DNA from: Amblyomma americanum
Lineage: Eukaryota > Arthropoda > Arachnida > Ixodida > Ixodidae
DNA length: 64,000 nt
Reading direction: 5' to 3'
Assembly (NCBI RefSeq): GCF_052857255.1
Contig: NC_135497.1
Location: forward strand, 112,668,808 to 112,732,807
Below are positions 1 to 13,200 of this stretch, in pieces. Under the pieces are notes generated by a model that worked only from the letters and a program-made list of their open reading frames with translations, was not told the origin of the DNA and did not search any database. The position numbers and the translations under genes were made by a program. The number at the start of each line of letters is the position of its first letter. Position 1 is the stretch's first letter.

Positions 1-7
1 TGTGTGT

Positions 8-60
<53 letters not shown>
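1..60. repeat. (TG)n microsatellite at window edge
   Basis: Almost pure TG dinucleotide run with one TC interruption, cut by the window start. The same sequence context, (TG)n followed by TTTGTTTGCC, occurs at 51704-51895, where the tract is about 190 bp. The tract therefore marks the left edge of the direct duplication. Confidence 0.95.
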
Positions 61-62
61 TT

Positions 63-430
63 TGCCTTGTGTAATTTTTACTTTTATTTATTTCTTTACC
101 CTTATCCCGAGGGCATTACAGACAGTAGTGGGTTACATACGACAGTAAAACAAAATTACGGCAGTATATACATATATAAATCAAAATAAATGAGGGTCAC
201 AAAAAACAAAGAAAGGTTACATAAAAGCAGTAAAATGAATTAACAGCAAATAGGACAGAATAAAAAAACGATATAAGCACAGAAGGCTTAGCGACAGCTT
301 TTGCAAACATAAAGAAAACGGTGTAACACTAAAAAAGCATCAACGTGTGCGTATCCAGAACAAGAACAACAACTGTTTTTTAAAGAAATTGGCTGGATGA
401 GGAAATTAGCCGTAAAAGCAAAAATGACAC
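63..430 (-). mobile_element. LINE 3'-terminal fragment (non-coding)
   Basis: Read on the minus strand this is an AT-rich 3' UTR-like stretch ending in a TAAATAAA-type tail (plus strand TTTATTTATTTC near 85-98). It is followed by a conserved-looking TTACCC...GAGGGCATTACAG block, which resembles the end of the next LINE fragment (TTTATTTA then ATATTACAGATACC at 470-485). No coding potential survives. Assignment to an APE-type LINE rests on this tail resemblance and is tentative. A near-identical copy lies at 51895-52262. Confidence 0.45.
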
Positions 431-435
431 TGCTG

Positions 436-436
436 T

Positions 437-471
<35 letters not shown>
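436..471. repeat. (TTTA)n microsatellite / LINE tail
   Basis: Nine TTTA units at the 3' end of the minus-strand LINE fragment to its right, so probably the expanded (TAAA)n tail of that element. The corresponding tract in the right-hand duplicate (52268-52355) is 52 bp longer. This is the main length difference in this part of the duplication. Confidence 0.9.
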
Positions 472-1835
472 CATATTACAGATACCTCAAGAGCCTTTGG
501 GTGAGGACCTTATATGAGGGGTAAAGCTAAAGGTGCTCATTTGGGAGTAGCACACCTAAAGGTACTCCTTCGAGGACAATACATAGGGGGGTGGGGGTTC
601 AGTGTAAAAACATGTATAAGGAACATCATTAACACGCAAAGGACAATAAACAGGTAAGGTTTAACATGGAAAAATAACTAAGCGCCAGAGAGTAAATAAA
701 CAGGCGATTAGAAAGAATATAATACAAAGTATAGGTTTAAAAAATAATAAGGCGTAATGGACATGACAAATACTACAATTTACGTAGTAGGCACGAAAAG
801 AACGGAAGTAATCGAAAAAGTTCAGTAAATGGAAAACATGGAAACTGGAAGCATTTCAAATGCGAACGTCTCTGCAGATGAGATCAAAAAATGCGAATGC
901 GTTAGATTCAATGGCTATATGCGCTGGTATATCATTCCTATCTATGATAGTGTGTGGTATGAATGACTTCGCAAATGCAGATGAACGACACGCGGTGTGT
1001 TTAACTCTGTGTGGGGCTGGTTGAGTCGCGGAAAGGCGGCTGATGGTGATTGGAATAAATCGTGGTGAAGAGATGGATGGTGATGCAGTTAATAGAAAAG
1101 CGTTAGTAGTTATAGTTTACGGCAGTGAGATAAGCCTTCTAATTCGGCGCGATTTTTTAAGGCAGTGACGCAGGTAGCATATGAGTATTCTGAAAACAAA
1201 ACGTGCCGCCTGGTTCTGCAAGGACTAAATGTTAGCTACGAGATAGGCTTGGTCAGGATCCCAAATGGCTAGTGCGTATTCAATCTTCTGACAAATGAGT
1301 GCTATGAAGTTAAGTTTCTTCAGGTGCGGGGGAGCCAGTCAGAGGTTTTGCTTTATCAGGCCGAGGAAGAGAACGGTGGTTGGTAAAGTTATATTAATGT
1401 GGTTAAGCCATGTTAAGTCTGAATGCAGGCGACCTCTGAGGTATACTTGTAAATAGTTGCAAGTTCGACCGAATCGTTATTTAAGTAATAGGTTATGGGA
1501 ATGCGAAAATTGCAAGTGAAAGACATAAGTTTAGTTTTAGAAGAATTAAGTGGCGTAAGCCAAGATGTGCACCATGCTGTTACTACATCAAGGTCAGTTT
1601 ACAAACACTGTTGGTCAGTGTTAGAAACAATATTACGGCATATCATGTAGTCATGAGCAAACAGCATAACTGGAGAAGACACGGAGATAGGTGAATCATT
1701 AGCATATATTAAATAGAGGAGTGGACGAAGAACGATCCCCTGTGGTAACCCTGATGTGATTTTAGAGTAAGCGGAGTTGTAGTTGTTAATGGAGATAAAA
1801 TGAAGTCCGGCGTTTCTTGGGTTTGACATCAGCAG
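472..1835 (-). pseudogene. Decayed LINE reverse transcriptase, C-terminal part
   Basis: The minus strand from 1829 reads as the second half of an APE-type LINE reverse transcriptase. SGLPQGIVLRPLLYLIY matches the usual SGVPQGSVLGPLLF motif, followed by a mutated catalytic box (FAHD where FADD/YADD is expected). Further on are thumb-like pieces, including a KYLGVHLRSDLTW stretch near 1440 and a CQKIEYALAIWDP stretch near 1270, broken by several stops. The rest down to 472 is 3' UTR-like. The element is 5'-truncated and the catalytic Asp pair is damaged, so it is dead. It is duplicated at 52356-53719. Confidence 0.75.
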
Positions 1836-1871
1836 TTTAGATTGAACGCGGACATGGACGCAGAAATATAA

Positions 1872-2275
1872 GAAATTTCCACGTTAGATCCGGGAACATC
1901 ATCATTAGCCTGACTACACCCATTGCAGGGCAAAGACCTCTCGTATGTCTCTACAATTATTTCTGTCCTTTGCGAGCTGCGCCCACCGTATTCCTGCAAA
2001 CTTCTTAATATCATCCACCCATCTAACCTTCTGCAACCCCCGCTACGCTTGCCTTCTCTTGGAATCCACTGCTTCACCCTTAACGAGCAGAGGTTATCTT
2101 GCGTTCGCATTACATGCCCTGCCCAAGCTCATTTATTCCTCTTGATTTCGACTAGGATGTCATTAACACGCGTTTGTTCCCTTACCCACTCTGCCCACTC
2201 CCGGTGTCTTAACGTTACACCTATCATTTTTCTTTACATGGCTTGCTGTGTTATCCTTAGCTTAAGGTGAACCCT
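1872..2275 (-). pseudogene. RTE-type LINE C-terminal fragment
   Basis: The minus strand encodes the characteristic tail of RTE-like LINE polyproteins: an AWAGHVMR motif preceded by a stop where Trp is usual, then a WIPREGKRS motif, a degraded W..D-rich stretch and a final LPCNGC-like end. I recognise this tail as common in tick genomes from memory. Only the last ~130 codons remain, with no RT core, so it is a truncated relic. Its copy is at 53756-54159. Confidence 0.7.
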
Positions 2276-2999
2276 TTTCATTAGATCAGGAGGAAATTAC
2301 AAATTATTACCGTACTTGGGATGAATGGTGTCATTAGCTTCTTGCAGTTTTATACCACGCTACCATATGTGTAGTGCCTGGAAATGATGCATTCCAAATC
2401 GACTTCCGACGAGTTACTGTATCCTTCAAGTCCCTACAGTACTGCGACACCTGTTTCAGCACAGCACAAATTGTAGTGCACTATTTTTACGCAAGTGTTA
2501 TTTCTTGGTGAACCAGTGCAATGGCACGAGGCCAAAAAGGAGAGGACGGGACAAGTGCTGGTGTGTTCGCTCACAGCTGAGACCCGCAGTGTGCTGACGC
2601 CTGTAGTGGCTCAGTCGTATGAACATTTTCCTCAAATGGGAGGTGTGGGGCATAATTCCTAGTGCTCCCAGCTACCCACCAGTGATAAATGCGTACAAGC
2701 TTTCCCCTAGCCTCTTGCACTATCGAAATATTGCTTGCAGATGCTTATTGGCCCGCCTTGTGAACGAAGCCTTCTTTGAGAGGGCTGGTGATAAAGGTGT
2801 AATGAAATTGCTTAACTGCGATAGCTACAACTCTTTTTTTAAGGAATCTTTTAACTGACACGTTATATATACACACAGTTGTGTGCGAAGGGACTTGCAG
2901 CGTTTTCAGAGAGTGTGCTGCACCTAGCAGCGATTGCTTTGTTTCAGGTGAATTTTGCATCCTTCATGTCGTATGTTATGTGGTTCTTTTATGCCATAT
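2276..2999. other. Intergenic sequence, no gene seen apart from a SINE relic
   Basis: Apart from the SINE at 2601-2735 I see no coding or RNA feature. Short open frames here have no recognisable motif and recur unchanged in the duplicate at 54160-54883. Confidence 0.6.
2601..2735 (+). mobile_element. tRNA-headed SINE relic (family 2)
   Basis: A GTAGTGGCTCAG box-A-like head is followed at the usual distance by a degraded box B, then CTACCCACCAGTGAT and ACAAGCTTTCCCCTAG. The latter two blocks match the SINE at 47165-47410 (TACTTACCGGTGAT, ACAAGCTTCCCCTGG), so both belong to one family. It is truncated at the 3' side. Copy at 54485-54619. Confidence 0.55.
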
Positions 3000-3048
3000 A
3001 ATTTATAATAATATAATTTATTGGTCTTTCATTACATATAATGGAGGA

Positions 3049-3092
3049 GATAAGGCAAAAAGCTGCGTACGCAGCTTGACTAAGGCCTTATC
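3049..3092 (-). other. 3' UTR stem-loop of the LINE
   Basis: GATAAGGC (3049-3056) pairs with GCCTTATC (3085-3092) around a perfect 18-bp palindrome AAGCTGCGTACGCAGCTT (3060-3077). The hairpin sits about 50 bp from the LINE 3' end. In LINEs with stringent 3' recognition such a hairpin is what the RT binds; that role here is inference. It is conserved in the copy at 54933-54976. Confidence 0.6.
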
Positions 3093-3514
3093 CCCTCAAA
3101 GGCAAAACAGTAGTGAACACAGACCGAACACCGATCAGAAACTAGTAACAAAGAATAATGAAGACAATAGTTACAAATGTACAATAGATTCAAGTATCTG
3201 CGCCAAAGAAAAACAAATTTCGGTTAGGAGCAAACACAAAATGCAGTGGTAGGCCAAGTCGACAATGTACACAATGAAGAAATTATGGGTACGGAAGGAG
3301 CATGAGTAGCACAGCATATTATGACGTGAAGCAATGAAGGCACATAAAAATGTCTAGCACATCATTTGACATAGGAAAGCAAAGGAAAAAACGGTTAGGT
3401 TCTTACTCGCTGAGCATTAAATATAGCGATAAGGACACAAAAAGTATGGTACAGCGGCACATTGCTTAAGATATAAAACTAATAAGGACATTACAAAAAT
3501 AGTGTCGTGAATTA

Positions 3515-5600
3515 TCATGAAGGAAAAAAAAGTTGTTTTAAATGTTTGAGGTGAATGTTAAGAATGTCTATATTTTCTTGAAGAAAATTGTTGAGAAGAG
3601 TTGGTATCTGATATTTTAGAGAGTGTGTTGCATAATTAGTTCGATAATGCTCTACTTTCCAGTATAAGGGATTTCGCGTATTATAACCCGATGGCTCTTT
3701 GATTACCAACTCACCAAGGTTAATAAGATAATTATTGTGCTGTAGTTTGCCACGAATCAAACATTTACAAAGCTGGTATCTATGTATATCATTAACGCTT
3801 AGCAAATTCAGGTTATGGAGCAAGGGTGCAATCGGATGATCATAGGCAGACCGGGTCATAACACGGATTGCCTTATTTTGGAGCCGGGACAGTTTTAACT
3901 TGTTGCTTAGTGTGGTAGTACCCCATACAAGAATGCAATAATTTATGTGCGACATGAACAGAGAATTGTATAGGATTAATGCTATTTTCTGAGGAAGGTA
4001 GTCTCTATGGCGATGAAAAATACCTACCATGTTTCCTAACTTGGAAGCTATGTGGTCCACATGGGCGTCCCAAGACAAGGTTTCTGTAAATAATACGCCT
4101 AGCGTTTTAAAACTAGGTACTATGTCTACTGTGCAATTATTGAGGGTAAGTGTTGTGTTTTGCGGAACAGATCGAGACTTTGCGCGATAAATGATGGCTT
4201 TAGTTTTTGTTTCATTAATTACTAGACCATTTGCCCTTGCCCAGTTACTAACTTTATGTAGAATTGAGTTACCGGTATCAAGAAGTTCTGTGCACGTGTC
4301 TGATGAGAGTAATATGGTGGTGTCGTCTGCATATATTACAAATTCTGCTCGTGCATCAATTGCTGAAATGTCATTAAGATATATGTTAAATAAAAGTGGA
4401 CCCAATATACTGCCTTGAGGAACTCCAGAGTTAACTGGCAACGGACATGATGGGTGATCGTTTATGCTTACGTACTGGGAGCGACTACTCAAATAAGACT
4501 TCAGTAAGTCTAAAGGTGGGCCATATATACCATAATATTGGAATTTGTCAGTAAGAAGATTGCGATTCATGTAGTCAAATGCTTTAGTGAAATCAATGAA
4601 TATGCTTAGTACAAATTTCTTAGCCTCCAGATTTTTAATTATATATTCTTTCTGCTTAAGAAGAGCTAACTGAGTTGATCGGTACTTGCGAAAACCGTAC
4701 TGATCGTCGCTTAGTATATTCATCTTTTCACAGTATGATGTAAGCCGTTTGTGAATTAATTTTTCAAGTCCTTTCTAGAAGACTGGCAAGATAGAAATAG
4801 GACGGTAGTTATTGAGATTATTTTTTTCACCTTTTTTATGGATGACAGTTACTTTCGCTAACTGCATTGATGCAGGAAAGACACCATCTCTGAAGCACAT
4901 ATTAAATATATCAGTAAGAATGGGGGCTATGATGTCTAGTACAAATTTGATAGGCTTGATTTGCATGTTATATGCATCACAGCTGCAACTGTTTTTGAGG
5001 GACATAAACGCGGTGATTACTTCGTTCTCAGTTACTGGATGGAGATACATACTGTTTGTGTGGTTAGGTTTTATAAAAGAACTTGCAGCACCGGTCAACG
5101 TCGGTGTCGGCAAATTAGTAAAGTATTCATTGAATACATTCGCTAAGTCAGAACCGGATATTGTTCGACCATTTATGACAAGATCGTCTACACAACTTGA
5201 AGATGCTGACCGATTTAAGAGACTGTTTAGTTAACGTAACTTTAACGTCACTGGCGGTACTTTGAAATGCATTTTCAAGGTAACTTACTTTAGCAACCTT
5301 CAGTGCTTTATTAAGATTGTTGCGGTATTTTTTCAACTCGCGCAAGTCGCTGACTTCACGGGTGGCTAAGAATTTGCGAAACAGTTGATTCTTCATGGTA
5401 ATTTTGGTTAACAATTGAGTCGTTATCCAAGGTTTTCGAATTCTTTTAGAGGTACGATATTCTATAACAGGAAAGTATTGATTATAAAGTGTACTTGATT
5501 TGTCACGGAACAAATCAAATGCGTCACCTGCGTTTACAGCATTTATCACATACGACCAATTGACGTTCTGTAGATTCTGACGAAACCTTATCAAACTTGA
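3515..5600 (-). pseudogene. LINE ORF2 reverse transcriptase domain (broken)
   Basis: Three pieces of one RT read in order on the minus strand: 5600-5148 (pre-RT region), 5113-4775 (ending in a YRPISILPVF motif) and 4723-3515 (402 residues). The last carries QYGFRK, FIDFTKAFD (catalytic motif A), SGVPQGSILGPLLFNIY (motif B), the intact YADDT catalytic box and a thumb ending in a C-terminal HINYCILVWG region. A TAG stop lies between ILPVF and KGLEK, and a small deletion near 5230 shifts the frame. Both breaks are inactivating although the catalytic residues survive. The same TAG is in the duplicate copy, so it predates the duplication. Confidence 0.85.
5587..5600. repeat. Target-site duplication, left copy
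   Basis: CTTATCAAACTTGA lies immediately before the Penelope-like element. In this copy the matching right-hand repeat is lost to a deletion. In the duplicate it is present on both sides (57476-57489 and 61926-61939). Confidence 0.7.
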
Positions 5601-5789
5601 GTGGATGAAGCGCACAAAAGGCACGGCATATAGGCAAAGACGGACACGACACAGGCGCTACTTGCAACTGTTTATTGGATACACGCACGGCTTATTTATA
5701 GCCAAGAGGTAGGGGTGATGGAAAAAGAACACAAGCAAAGGGTAAAAGATACTGGCGATGGTATGGATACTGCATGGTAGGGAAGTGAC

Positions 5790-6311
5790 TCAAATCTTTC
5801 TAAACTTATCTAAAAATATACTCTCATTCTTATGTATGACTAGCGATGGGGTGCTGATGCAGGAACTCCCGCCTTTTTTAATCCGGTGGGCTTCTAGCAG
5901 TTCTCGGGCAGTCTTATCTTTACTTCTGCAAAGGATTTGAGTTTCCTGGAGCTTTGGTTGACAATTCTTCTCTTCTTTGCCGCAGTCCTTGCAGTGATGC
6001 GGCAAATGTGACCCGGTACCAACTCTTAGTGATCGTTTGTGCTCGGTTAAACGTGCATTAATACATCGGCCTGTCTGGCCGCTGTACACCTTTCCACAGG
6101 TCAGCGGTATGCTATAAACCACCCCCACAGCGCATTTCAGAAACGGGTTTACATGCTTAATTTCACATTCTGTTGATTTGGCATCATCATTTCCAATCTT
6201 TCGACACAGCGATGCAAGTTTTCTGGGTGCAGAGAAGACCACTGGTACTTTGTATTTTGCAGCAACACGCTTAAGATTATGAGCCACTTTGTGGGAGTAT
6301 GGAATCACCAC
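5790..6311 (-). pseudogene. GIY-YIG endonuclease domain of PLE
   Basis: Open frame of 173 residues matching the C-terminal nuclease of Penelope-like elements. GVVYSIPL (about residues 63-70) and VYSGQTGRC (75-83) form the GIY-YIG core, followed by RLTEHKRSL and a Cys/His cluster HHCKDCG. In PLEs this nuclease nicks target DNA for insertion. In the two other copies in this window the core reads VYIGQT; here Ile is Ser, a change in the second half of the signature. The frame is separated from the RT by a shift near 6400. Confidence 0.8.
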
Positions 6312-6405
6312 CGGTTTGATTTTCTTTTCAGATACTTCACCATCTTCGCTCTTTCTTTCTCTTTCTTTTTTACTTTTTTCAGTAATGCTTCCGTGACAGA
6401 ACTAA

Positions 6406-7458
6406 TTACCAGGGAAGGAAAGCCTGCCTATCTAAGCTTTTGTATCTGTATATCAAAGCTTTCCTGTACTTTATGACAGCACGATTTTTTAGAGATGTTT
6501 TAAGGCACATGATGGCAATGGCACGTTTCACAGTTTTAGGGTGCGTCGAATCGTAGGGCAACAATTCTTTGCGGGCACGAGGTCGATACATCCAGCAAAC
6601 GCCTTCGTCAGTAATGGTTATGTCAATATCTAAAAACTGCAACTTTTTTTCTTCCGCGAGTTCATAAGTAAAATCCAAACCCTTGCCATGTTGTTTAAAA
6701 TCTAAAAGGATATCCTGCACAGTTTGCAAATAAGTCAAGGGTGATTGCTTAGTCAATATAATTAAAAAATCGTCAACGTACCTAAAGGTCTTGAGAACTT
6801 TGCTTGCGTCAAATGCCACCGATAAGGTTCTGTCAATGCCCGCAAGAAAGATGTTGCACAGTACGGGAGCGACGCACGAACCAATGCATATTTCTCTTTT
6901 TTGCACATACATTTCACTTTGAAAAGAAACGCTTGTCGAAGACAAATAAAACTCTAAGAGTGCTAAAAAGTTATCTGCAGATATTCCGGCAGTATTTTGG
7001 AAAGCAATCAGGCCGCTTGTTTCAATGCAGGCCAAGACAGATGCCATCAACTCTGCATGTGGTATAGAGTAAAAGAGATCAACCACATCTACAAAAAAAA
7101 AATACAACCTAGTGATTCGTTCTCGCGCAGCAATTGAATGATTTCCAGACTGTTCTTGACACCAAACGGATCTTCCAGTACCAGGTTATTGAGTTGTTTT
7201 TGAAGGTAGCGGCTAACAAGATTTTGCCAGGATCCTCTTTCGCTCACTATGCACCTGAAAGGTACACCTTCCTTGTGTGTGTTCGCAGTGAAAAACACAT
7301 CCAAACTATTGCGCTTGCTGTCGTGAATACCTTTTGCGAGCTTCTGTAAACCGACTTCTTCACATACGGAAATTGCCCGAATTTTTACCTTTCCTGGTTT
7401 CAGTTTTGTAGTCTTGAAATTCTTGTGGATGGCCTGGACTGCTTTCTCGCTGAACATG
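6406..7458 (-). pseudogene. PLE reverse transcriptase (frameshifted, truncated)
   Basis: Two overlapping frames, 7458-7089 and 7107-6406, together give the RT. They carry the region GVPFRCIVSERG, motif A VDLFYSIP, motif B GSCVAPVLCNIFL, and the catalytic YVDDF box. The frame breaks in a poly-A run (plus strand near 7092-7101, about ten A). Upstream residues ADKEGGF, present in the right-hand copies, are deleted. The catalytic Asp residues are preserved, but the frameshift and the 5' truncation make it a pseudogene. Confidence 0.8.
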
Positions 7459-7667
7459 CCAACTTGAAACAGCTCCATCTGTGAACACACGCCTACACCA
7501 GTTTGAGCATCAAACTTTAGCCGGCAGGTCGGAAATAAAAGCTGTAGAGGTGCTGATAAAAGCACTTTTAAAAAAGCACAGCTCTGTTGGGGCTGTCAGA
7601 TAAAATATGCTGCACACAGATCATGTACACTCTTTATGTACAGGTGGGCTCCCGGCGGAATCTTTGT
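7459..7667 (-). other. Aurora kinase 3' UTR / downstream flank
   Basis: Sequence immediately downstream of the Aurora stop codon, so probably 3' UTR. I see no canonical AATAAA close to the stop on the minus strand, only weaker ACATAAA and TTTTATC-like sites, so the cleavage site is not placed. The segment resumes identically at 63374-63582 in the duplicate, apart from small indels. Confidence 0.5.
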
Positions 7668-7772
7668 TCAGAGTGTCTTGCACTCTATACTGGTGTCGGC
7701 ATTTGTGGTCACCCAGGGGTGACTCAGGACCTCATCTAGAGAAATTCGGTCGGCAGGCCGTATCTTCAACAA
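7668..7772 (-). CDS. AURKB: Aurora kinase exon 7 (C-terminal end, stop)
   Basis: The acceptor is a strong polypyrimidine tract ending TTTTTTTTCAACAG at 7773. The exon is in phase 0 and encodes 34 residues (241-274) followed by TGA at 7670-7668. It carries the end of the kinase C-lobe: LLKIRPADRISLDEVL and then the family motif HPW, which in all Auroras closes the last helix. It joins exon 6 (ending RNIIVN) to give the expected ARNIIVN-LLK helix. It lies 8.9 kb from exon 6 because of the (CA)n tract and the gypsy element in intron 6. An identical copy is at 63583-63687. Confidence 0.9.
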   Translation of the reverse strand: MLKIRPADRISLDEVLSHPWVTTNADTSIECKTL

Positions 7773-9810
<2,038 letters not shown>

Positions 9811-9814
9811 ATAT
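9811..9814. repeat. Gypsy target-site duplication (left)
   Basis: ATAT directly before the TG of the LTR. It matches ATAT at 15749-15752 directly after the other LTR, a 4-bp duplication usual for Ty3/gypsy integrases. Confidence 0.75.
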
Positions 9815-10187
9815 TGTCACGTAGTGGTGACGGCAGTCGAAGCAGCGATGAATACGGACGAAAGGATCTTCTAAAAGAACTGTTTATTGGGCTGACTTGC
9901 ACCCAAAATGGACTGAATCACTCGGCGGCGGCGAAGCGACAAGCGTGCTCGGCGGTCGTCGAACAGAATGCCCGCCGCTGTAGGCCGTGCTCAATTTAAA
10001 GCTGATAGGGAACATTCGAGATAAACGGCGCAAAGTTACTAGAACATTCCGGAACAACGTAGAATCAGCTTTGCCTGGCTGCGATCAATCGAGATAAATC
10101 TAGTCGCATCTTGCGTCGCAAACAAAGCGATAAGGTGGAGTCGCGGCAGATTTGAAAAACGAACAAACACTGCAAATATTGGCGGCA
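9815..10187 (-). repeat. Gypsy 3' LTR
   Basis: 373 bp, identical by eye to 15376-15748. On the minus strand it begins TGCCGCCAATATTTGC and ends CGTGACA. It carries AATAAA (plus strand TTTATT at 9883-9888) and an AT-rich TTTAAAT box as a possible promoter element. Confidence 0.93.
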
Positions 10188-10204
10188 TTACTCCCCTCTC
10201 AAAG
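10188..10204 (-). other. Polypurine tract
   Basis: The minus strand reads CTTTGAGAGGGGAGTAA directly before the 3' LTR. This is the purine-rich primer for second-strand synthesis. Confidence 0.75.
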
Positions 10205-10297
10205 AAGCATCGACCCGATGCATTAAAACAAATAAAGCGACTAGTAAGGGAAAAAAAACGGATCTTGCGAAAATAGAGCATGGAAATGCAGCGGCCT

Positions 10298-13200
10298 TTA
10301 GCGCGCATAATACGGCTTCAGACGGACTACATGGACAACTTCTGGTCGTACGCGGCGTCGCTGGGATGCAGTCATTGCGTCAGGGATGACTTCATAATCC
10401 AGTTCACCCAGCCGACGAAGAACCTTGTACGGGCCGAAATAGCGGCGCAAAAGCTTTTCACTCAATCCACGGCGGCGAATGGGCGTCCACACCCAGACTT
10501 GGTCTCCTGGCTTGTATTCCGCGTTGCGTCTTCGTAGGTTGTAGCGTCTGGCGTCGGACCGCTGCTGATCTTTGATCCGTAATCGGGCAAGCCTTCGAGC
10601 TTCTTCTGCGCGTTGAAGGTAGGCGGCAACGTCGACGTTCTCTTCTTCTGTAACGTTGGGCAGCATGGCGTCTAGCGTGGTCGTGGCATCCCTGCCATGG
10701 ACGAGCCTAAAAGGCGTCATCTGGGTGGTCTCCTGCACTGCGGTGTTGTAGGCGAAGACGACGTAAGGCAGGATGACATCCCAGGTTTTATGTTCGGCAT
10801 CGACATACATAGCGAGCATATCGGCGATGGTTTTGTTCAGGCGCTCGGTCAGTCCGTTGGTCTGCGGATGGTATGCAGTTGTCCTCCGGTGGCTGGTTTG
10901 GCTGTAGCGCAGGATGGCTTGCGTGAGTTCCGCCGTAAATGCTGTTCCTCTGTCCGTGATGAGCACATCGGGGGCGCCGTGTCGAAGAAGAATGCACTCC
11001 ACGAAAAATTTGGCCACTTCTGCTGCTGTTCCGTTCGGTAGGGCTTTCGCCTCGGCGTAGCGGGTTAGGTAGTCGGTCGCTATGATGATCCACTTATTTC
11101 CAGATGTTGACGTTGGAAAAGGGCCAAGCAAGTCCATGCCAATCTGCTGAAAGGGTCTTGCGGGAGGTTCAATGGGGTTCAGAAATCCTGCTGGTCGTGT
11201 GGGAGGAGTCTTTCGTCGCTGACAATCTCGGCATGTTTTCACATAGTGTGCGACATCGGCAGACAGTCGGGGCCAGTAATACTTGTCTTGAATGCGGCGG
11301 AGGGTGCGAGTAAACCCGAGATGTCCAGCTGTCGGCTCGTCGTGTGAAGCCTGTAGAACTTCTTCGCGGAGACAAGTAGGTACAACAAGGAGGCAAGCTG
11401 TTTTGTTCGCTGTAAAGTTCTTCACAAGGACCTCATTCTGCACACAGAAAGAAGACAGTCCTCGCTTGAATGAAGCGGGGGGTGAAGAAACCTTGCCTTC
11501 CAGGTACTCGATGAGGCCTTTTAGGTTGGGGTCCAAGCGTTGCTGCTGAGCAAAAGAGCTTGCGCTGATGGGTCCCAGGAAGGCGTCCTCATCGTCGTCC
11601 AGCGGCGGTGCATCTACAGGGGCTCGTGAGAGGCAATCGGCGTCAGTGTGCTTGCGTCCGGACTTGTAAACGACGGTGACGTCAAACTCCTGGAGACGCA
11701 GACTCCATCGAGCGAGTCGGCCAGAGGGATCCTTCAAATTGGCAAGCCAGCAGAGCGCGTGGTGGTCGCTGACCACCTTGAACGGCCGTCCGTAGAGGTA
11801 GGGGCGGAATTTCGACGTAGCCCAGATGATGGCAAGGCACTCCTTCTCAGTGGTCGAATAGTTAGCCTCGGCCTTGGAAAGGGAACGGCTAGCGTATGCG
11901 ATGACCTTCTCCAGCCCGTCACTTTTTTGAACGAGAACGGCGCCTAGTCCCACGCTGCTTGCGTCGGTATGAACCTCAGTATCGGCGTTTTCATCAAAAT
12001 GCGCAAGGATCGGTGGGGACTGTAAACGACGCTGAAGTTCCTTGAAGGCTTCTGCTTGCGGCGCTTCCCATTTAAACGGCACGTCTGCCTTCGTCAGTTG
12101 GGTTAGGGGCTCGGCGATGCGCGAAAAGTTTTTCACAAATCGTCGGTAATATGCGCATAGTCCGAGAAATCTGCGCACTGCTTTCTTATCGGCCGGCGGT
12201 TGAAACTGTTCAATAGCGGCTGTTTTCTGCGGGTCGGGGCGTACTCCTTCCTTGCTAACGATGTGGCCTAGAAACAGCAGCTCTTCGTAGGCAAAATGGC
12301 ATTTCTCTGCTTTCAAGGTTAGGCCAGACGACTTGATTGCGTCTAGTACTGTTCGAAGTCTTTTGAGGTGCTCTTCAAAGTTCGAGGCGAAGACAACGAC
12401 GTCATCTAAATATACCAGACAAATCTGCCACTTCAGGCCTGCCAGCACTGTATCCATTACTCGCTGAAACGTCGCTGGTGCGGAACAGAGACCAAATGGC
12501 ATCACCTTGAACTCAAACAGCCCATCCGGAGTTATGAATGCTGTCTTCTCGCGATCTCTTTCGTCGACCTCAATTTGCCAGTAGCCGCTCTTGAGGTCCA
12601 TCGATGAGAAATATTTGGCGTTGCAGAGGCGGTCCAGTGTGTCGTCGATGCGGGGGAGGGGGTAGACGTCCTTTTTTGTTATGTTGTTCAAGCGGCGGTA
12701 ATCCACGCAGAATCGAAGTGCGCCGTCTTTCTTTCTCACTAGAACAACCGGTGCCGCCCATGGGCTGTTTGAAGGCTGGATGACGTCGTCGCGAAGCATT
12801 TCTTCGACTTGGTCCCGGATGGCTTGTCGTTCTCGCGGAGACACACGGTAGGGGCTTTGATGGAGAGGTCGGACGTGTTGATCCGTTATAATGCGATGCT
12901 TGGCAATTGGCGTCTGTCGCACCTTCGGCGATGTCGAAAAGCACTCACTGTAGTTTTGAAGCAGATTGCGGATCTGGTCTTGTCTGTTCCGGTGCAGGGC
13001 TGGGTTGATGTCGAAAGTGGGCGAGTTCTCTTGGTCAGGCGGATCTTCTGCGGAGGGGTCGGAGAGGGCGAAGGAATCTCGTACGTCAGATATTTCGTCG
13101 TAGAAAGCAATCGTCGTTCCTCTGTTAATATGCCGGTATTCTTCGCTGAAGTTAGTCAGCAGTACTTCGGCCTGGCTATTGCGGAAATGTGCGATGCCTC

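Larger units (their letters stand above)
3000..5600 (-). mobile_element. CR1/L2/Jockey-type LINE, 3' half, interrupted by a Penelope-like element
   Basis: Minus-strand LINE with its 3' end near 3000 (AATAAATTATATTATTATAA tail), a 3' hairpin at 3049-3092, a ~430-bp 3' UTR and an RT domain from 3515 to 5600. At 5601 the coding sequence is cut by a Penelope-like element. The sequence before the cut ends in CTTATCAAACTTGA, which reappears at 61926-61939 on the far side of the intruder in the duplicate copy. The missing 5' half (endonuclease, ORF1 end) is present only in the right-hand copy at 61926-62895. An in-frame stop near 4772 and a frameshift near 5230 show that it is inactive. Confidence 0.85.
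5601..7458 (-). mobile_element. Penelope-like element (PLE), 5'-truncated copy
   Basis: Minus-strand retroelement with an N-terminal PLE-type reverse transcriptase and a C-terminal GIY-YIG nuclease, which is the defining domain pair of Penelope-like elements. The 3' UTR occupies 5601-5789 and contains a plus-strand TTTATT (AATAAA on the minus strand). Homology to the fuller copy stops at about 7458, where sequence jumps to the Aurora 3' flank. Relative to the duplicate, roughly 4 kb (59355-63372) is missing here. RT and nuclease are in different frames, so the copy is not functional as a single polyprotein. Confidence 0.85.
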
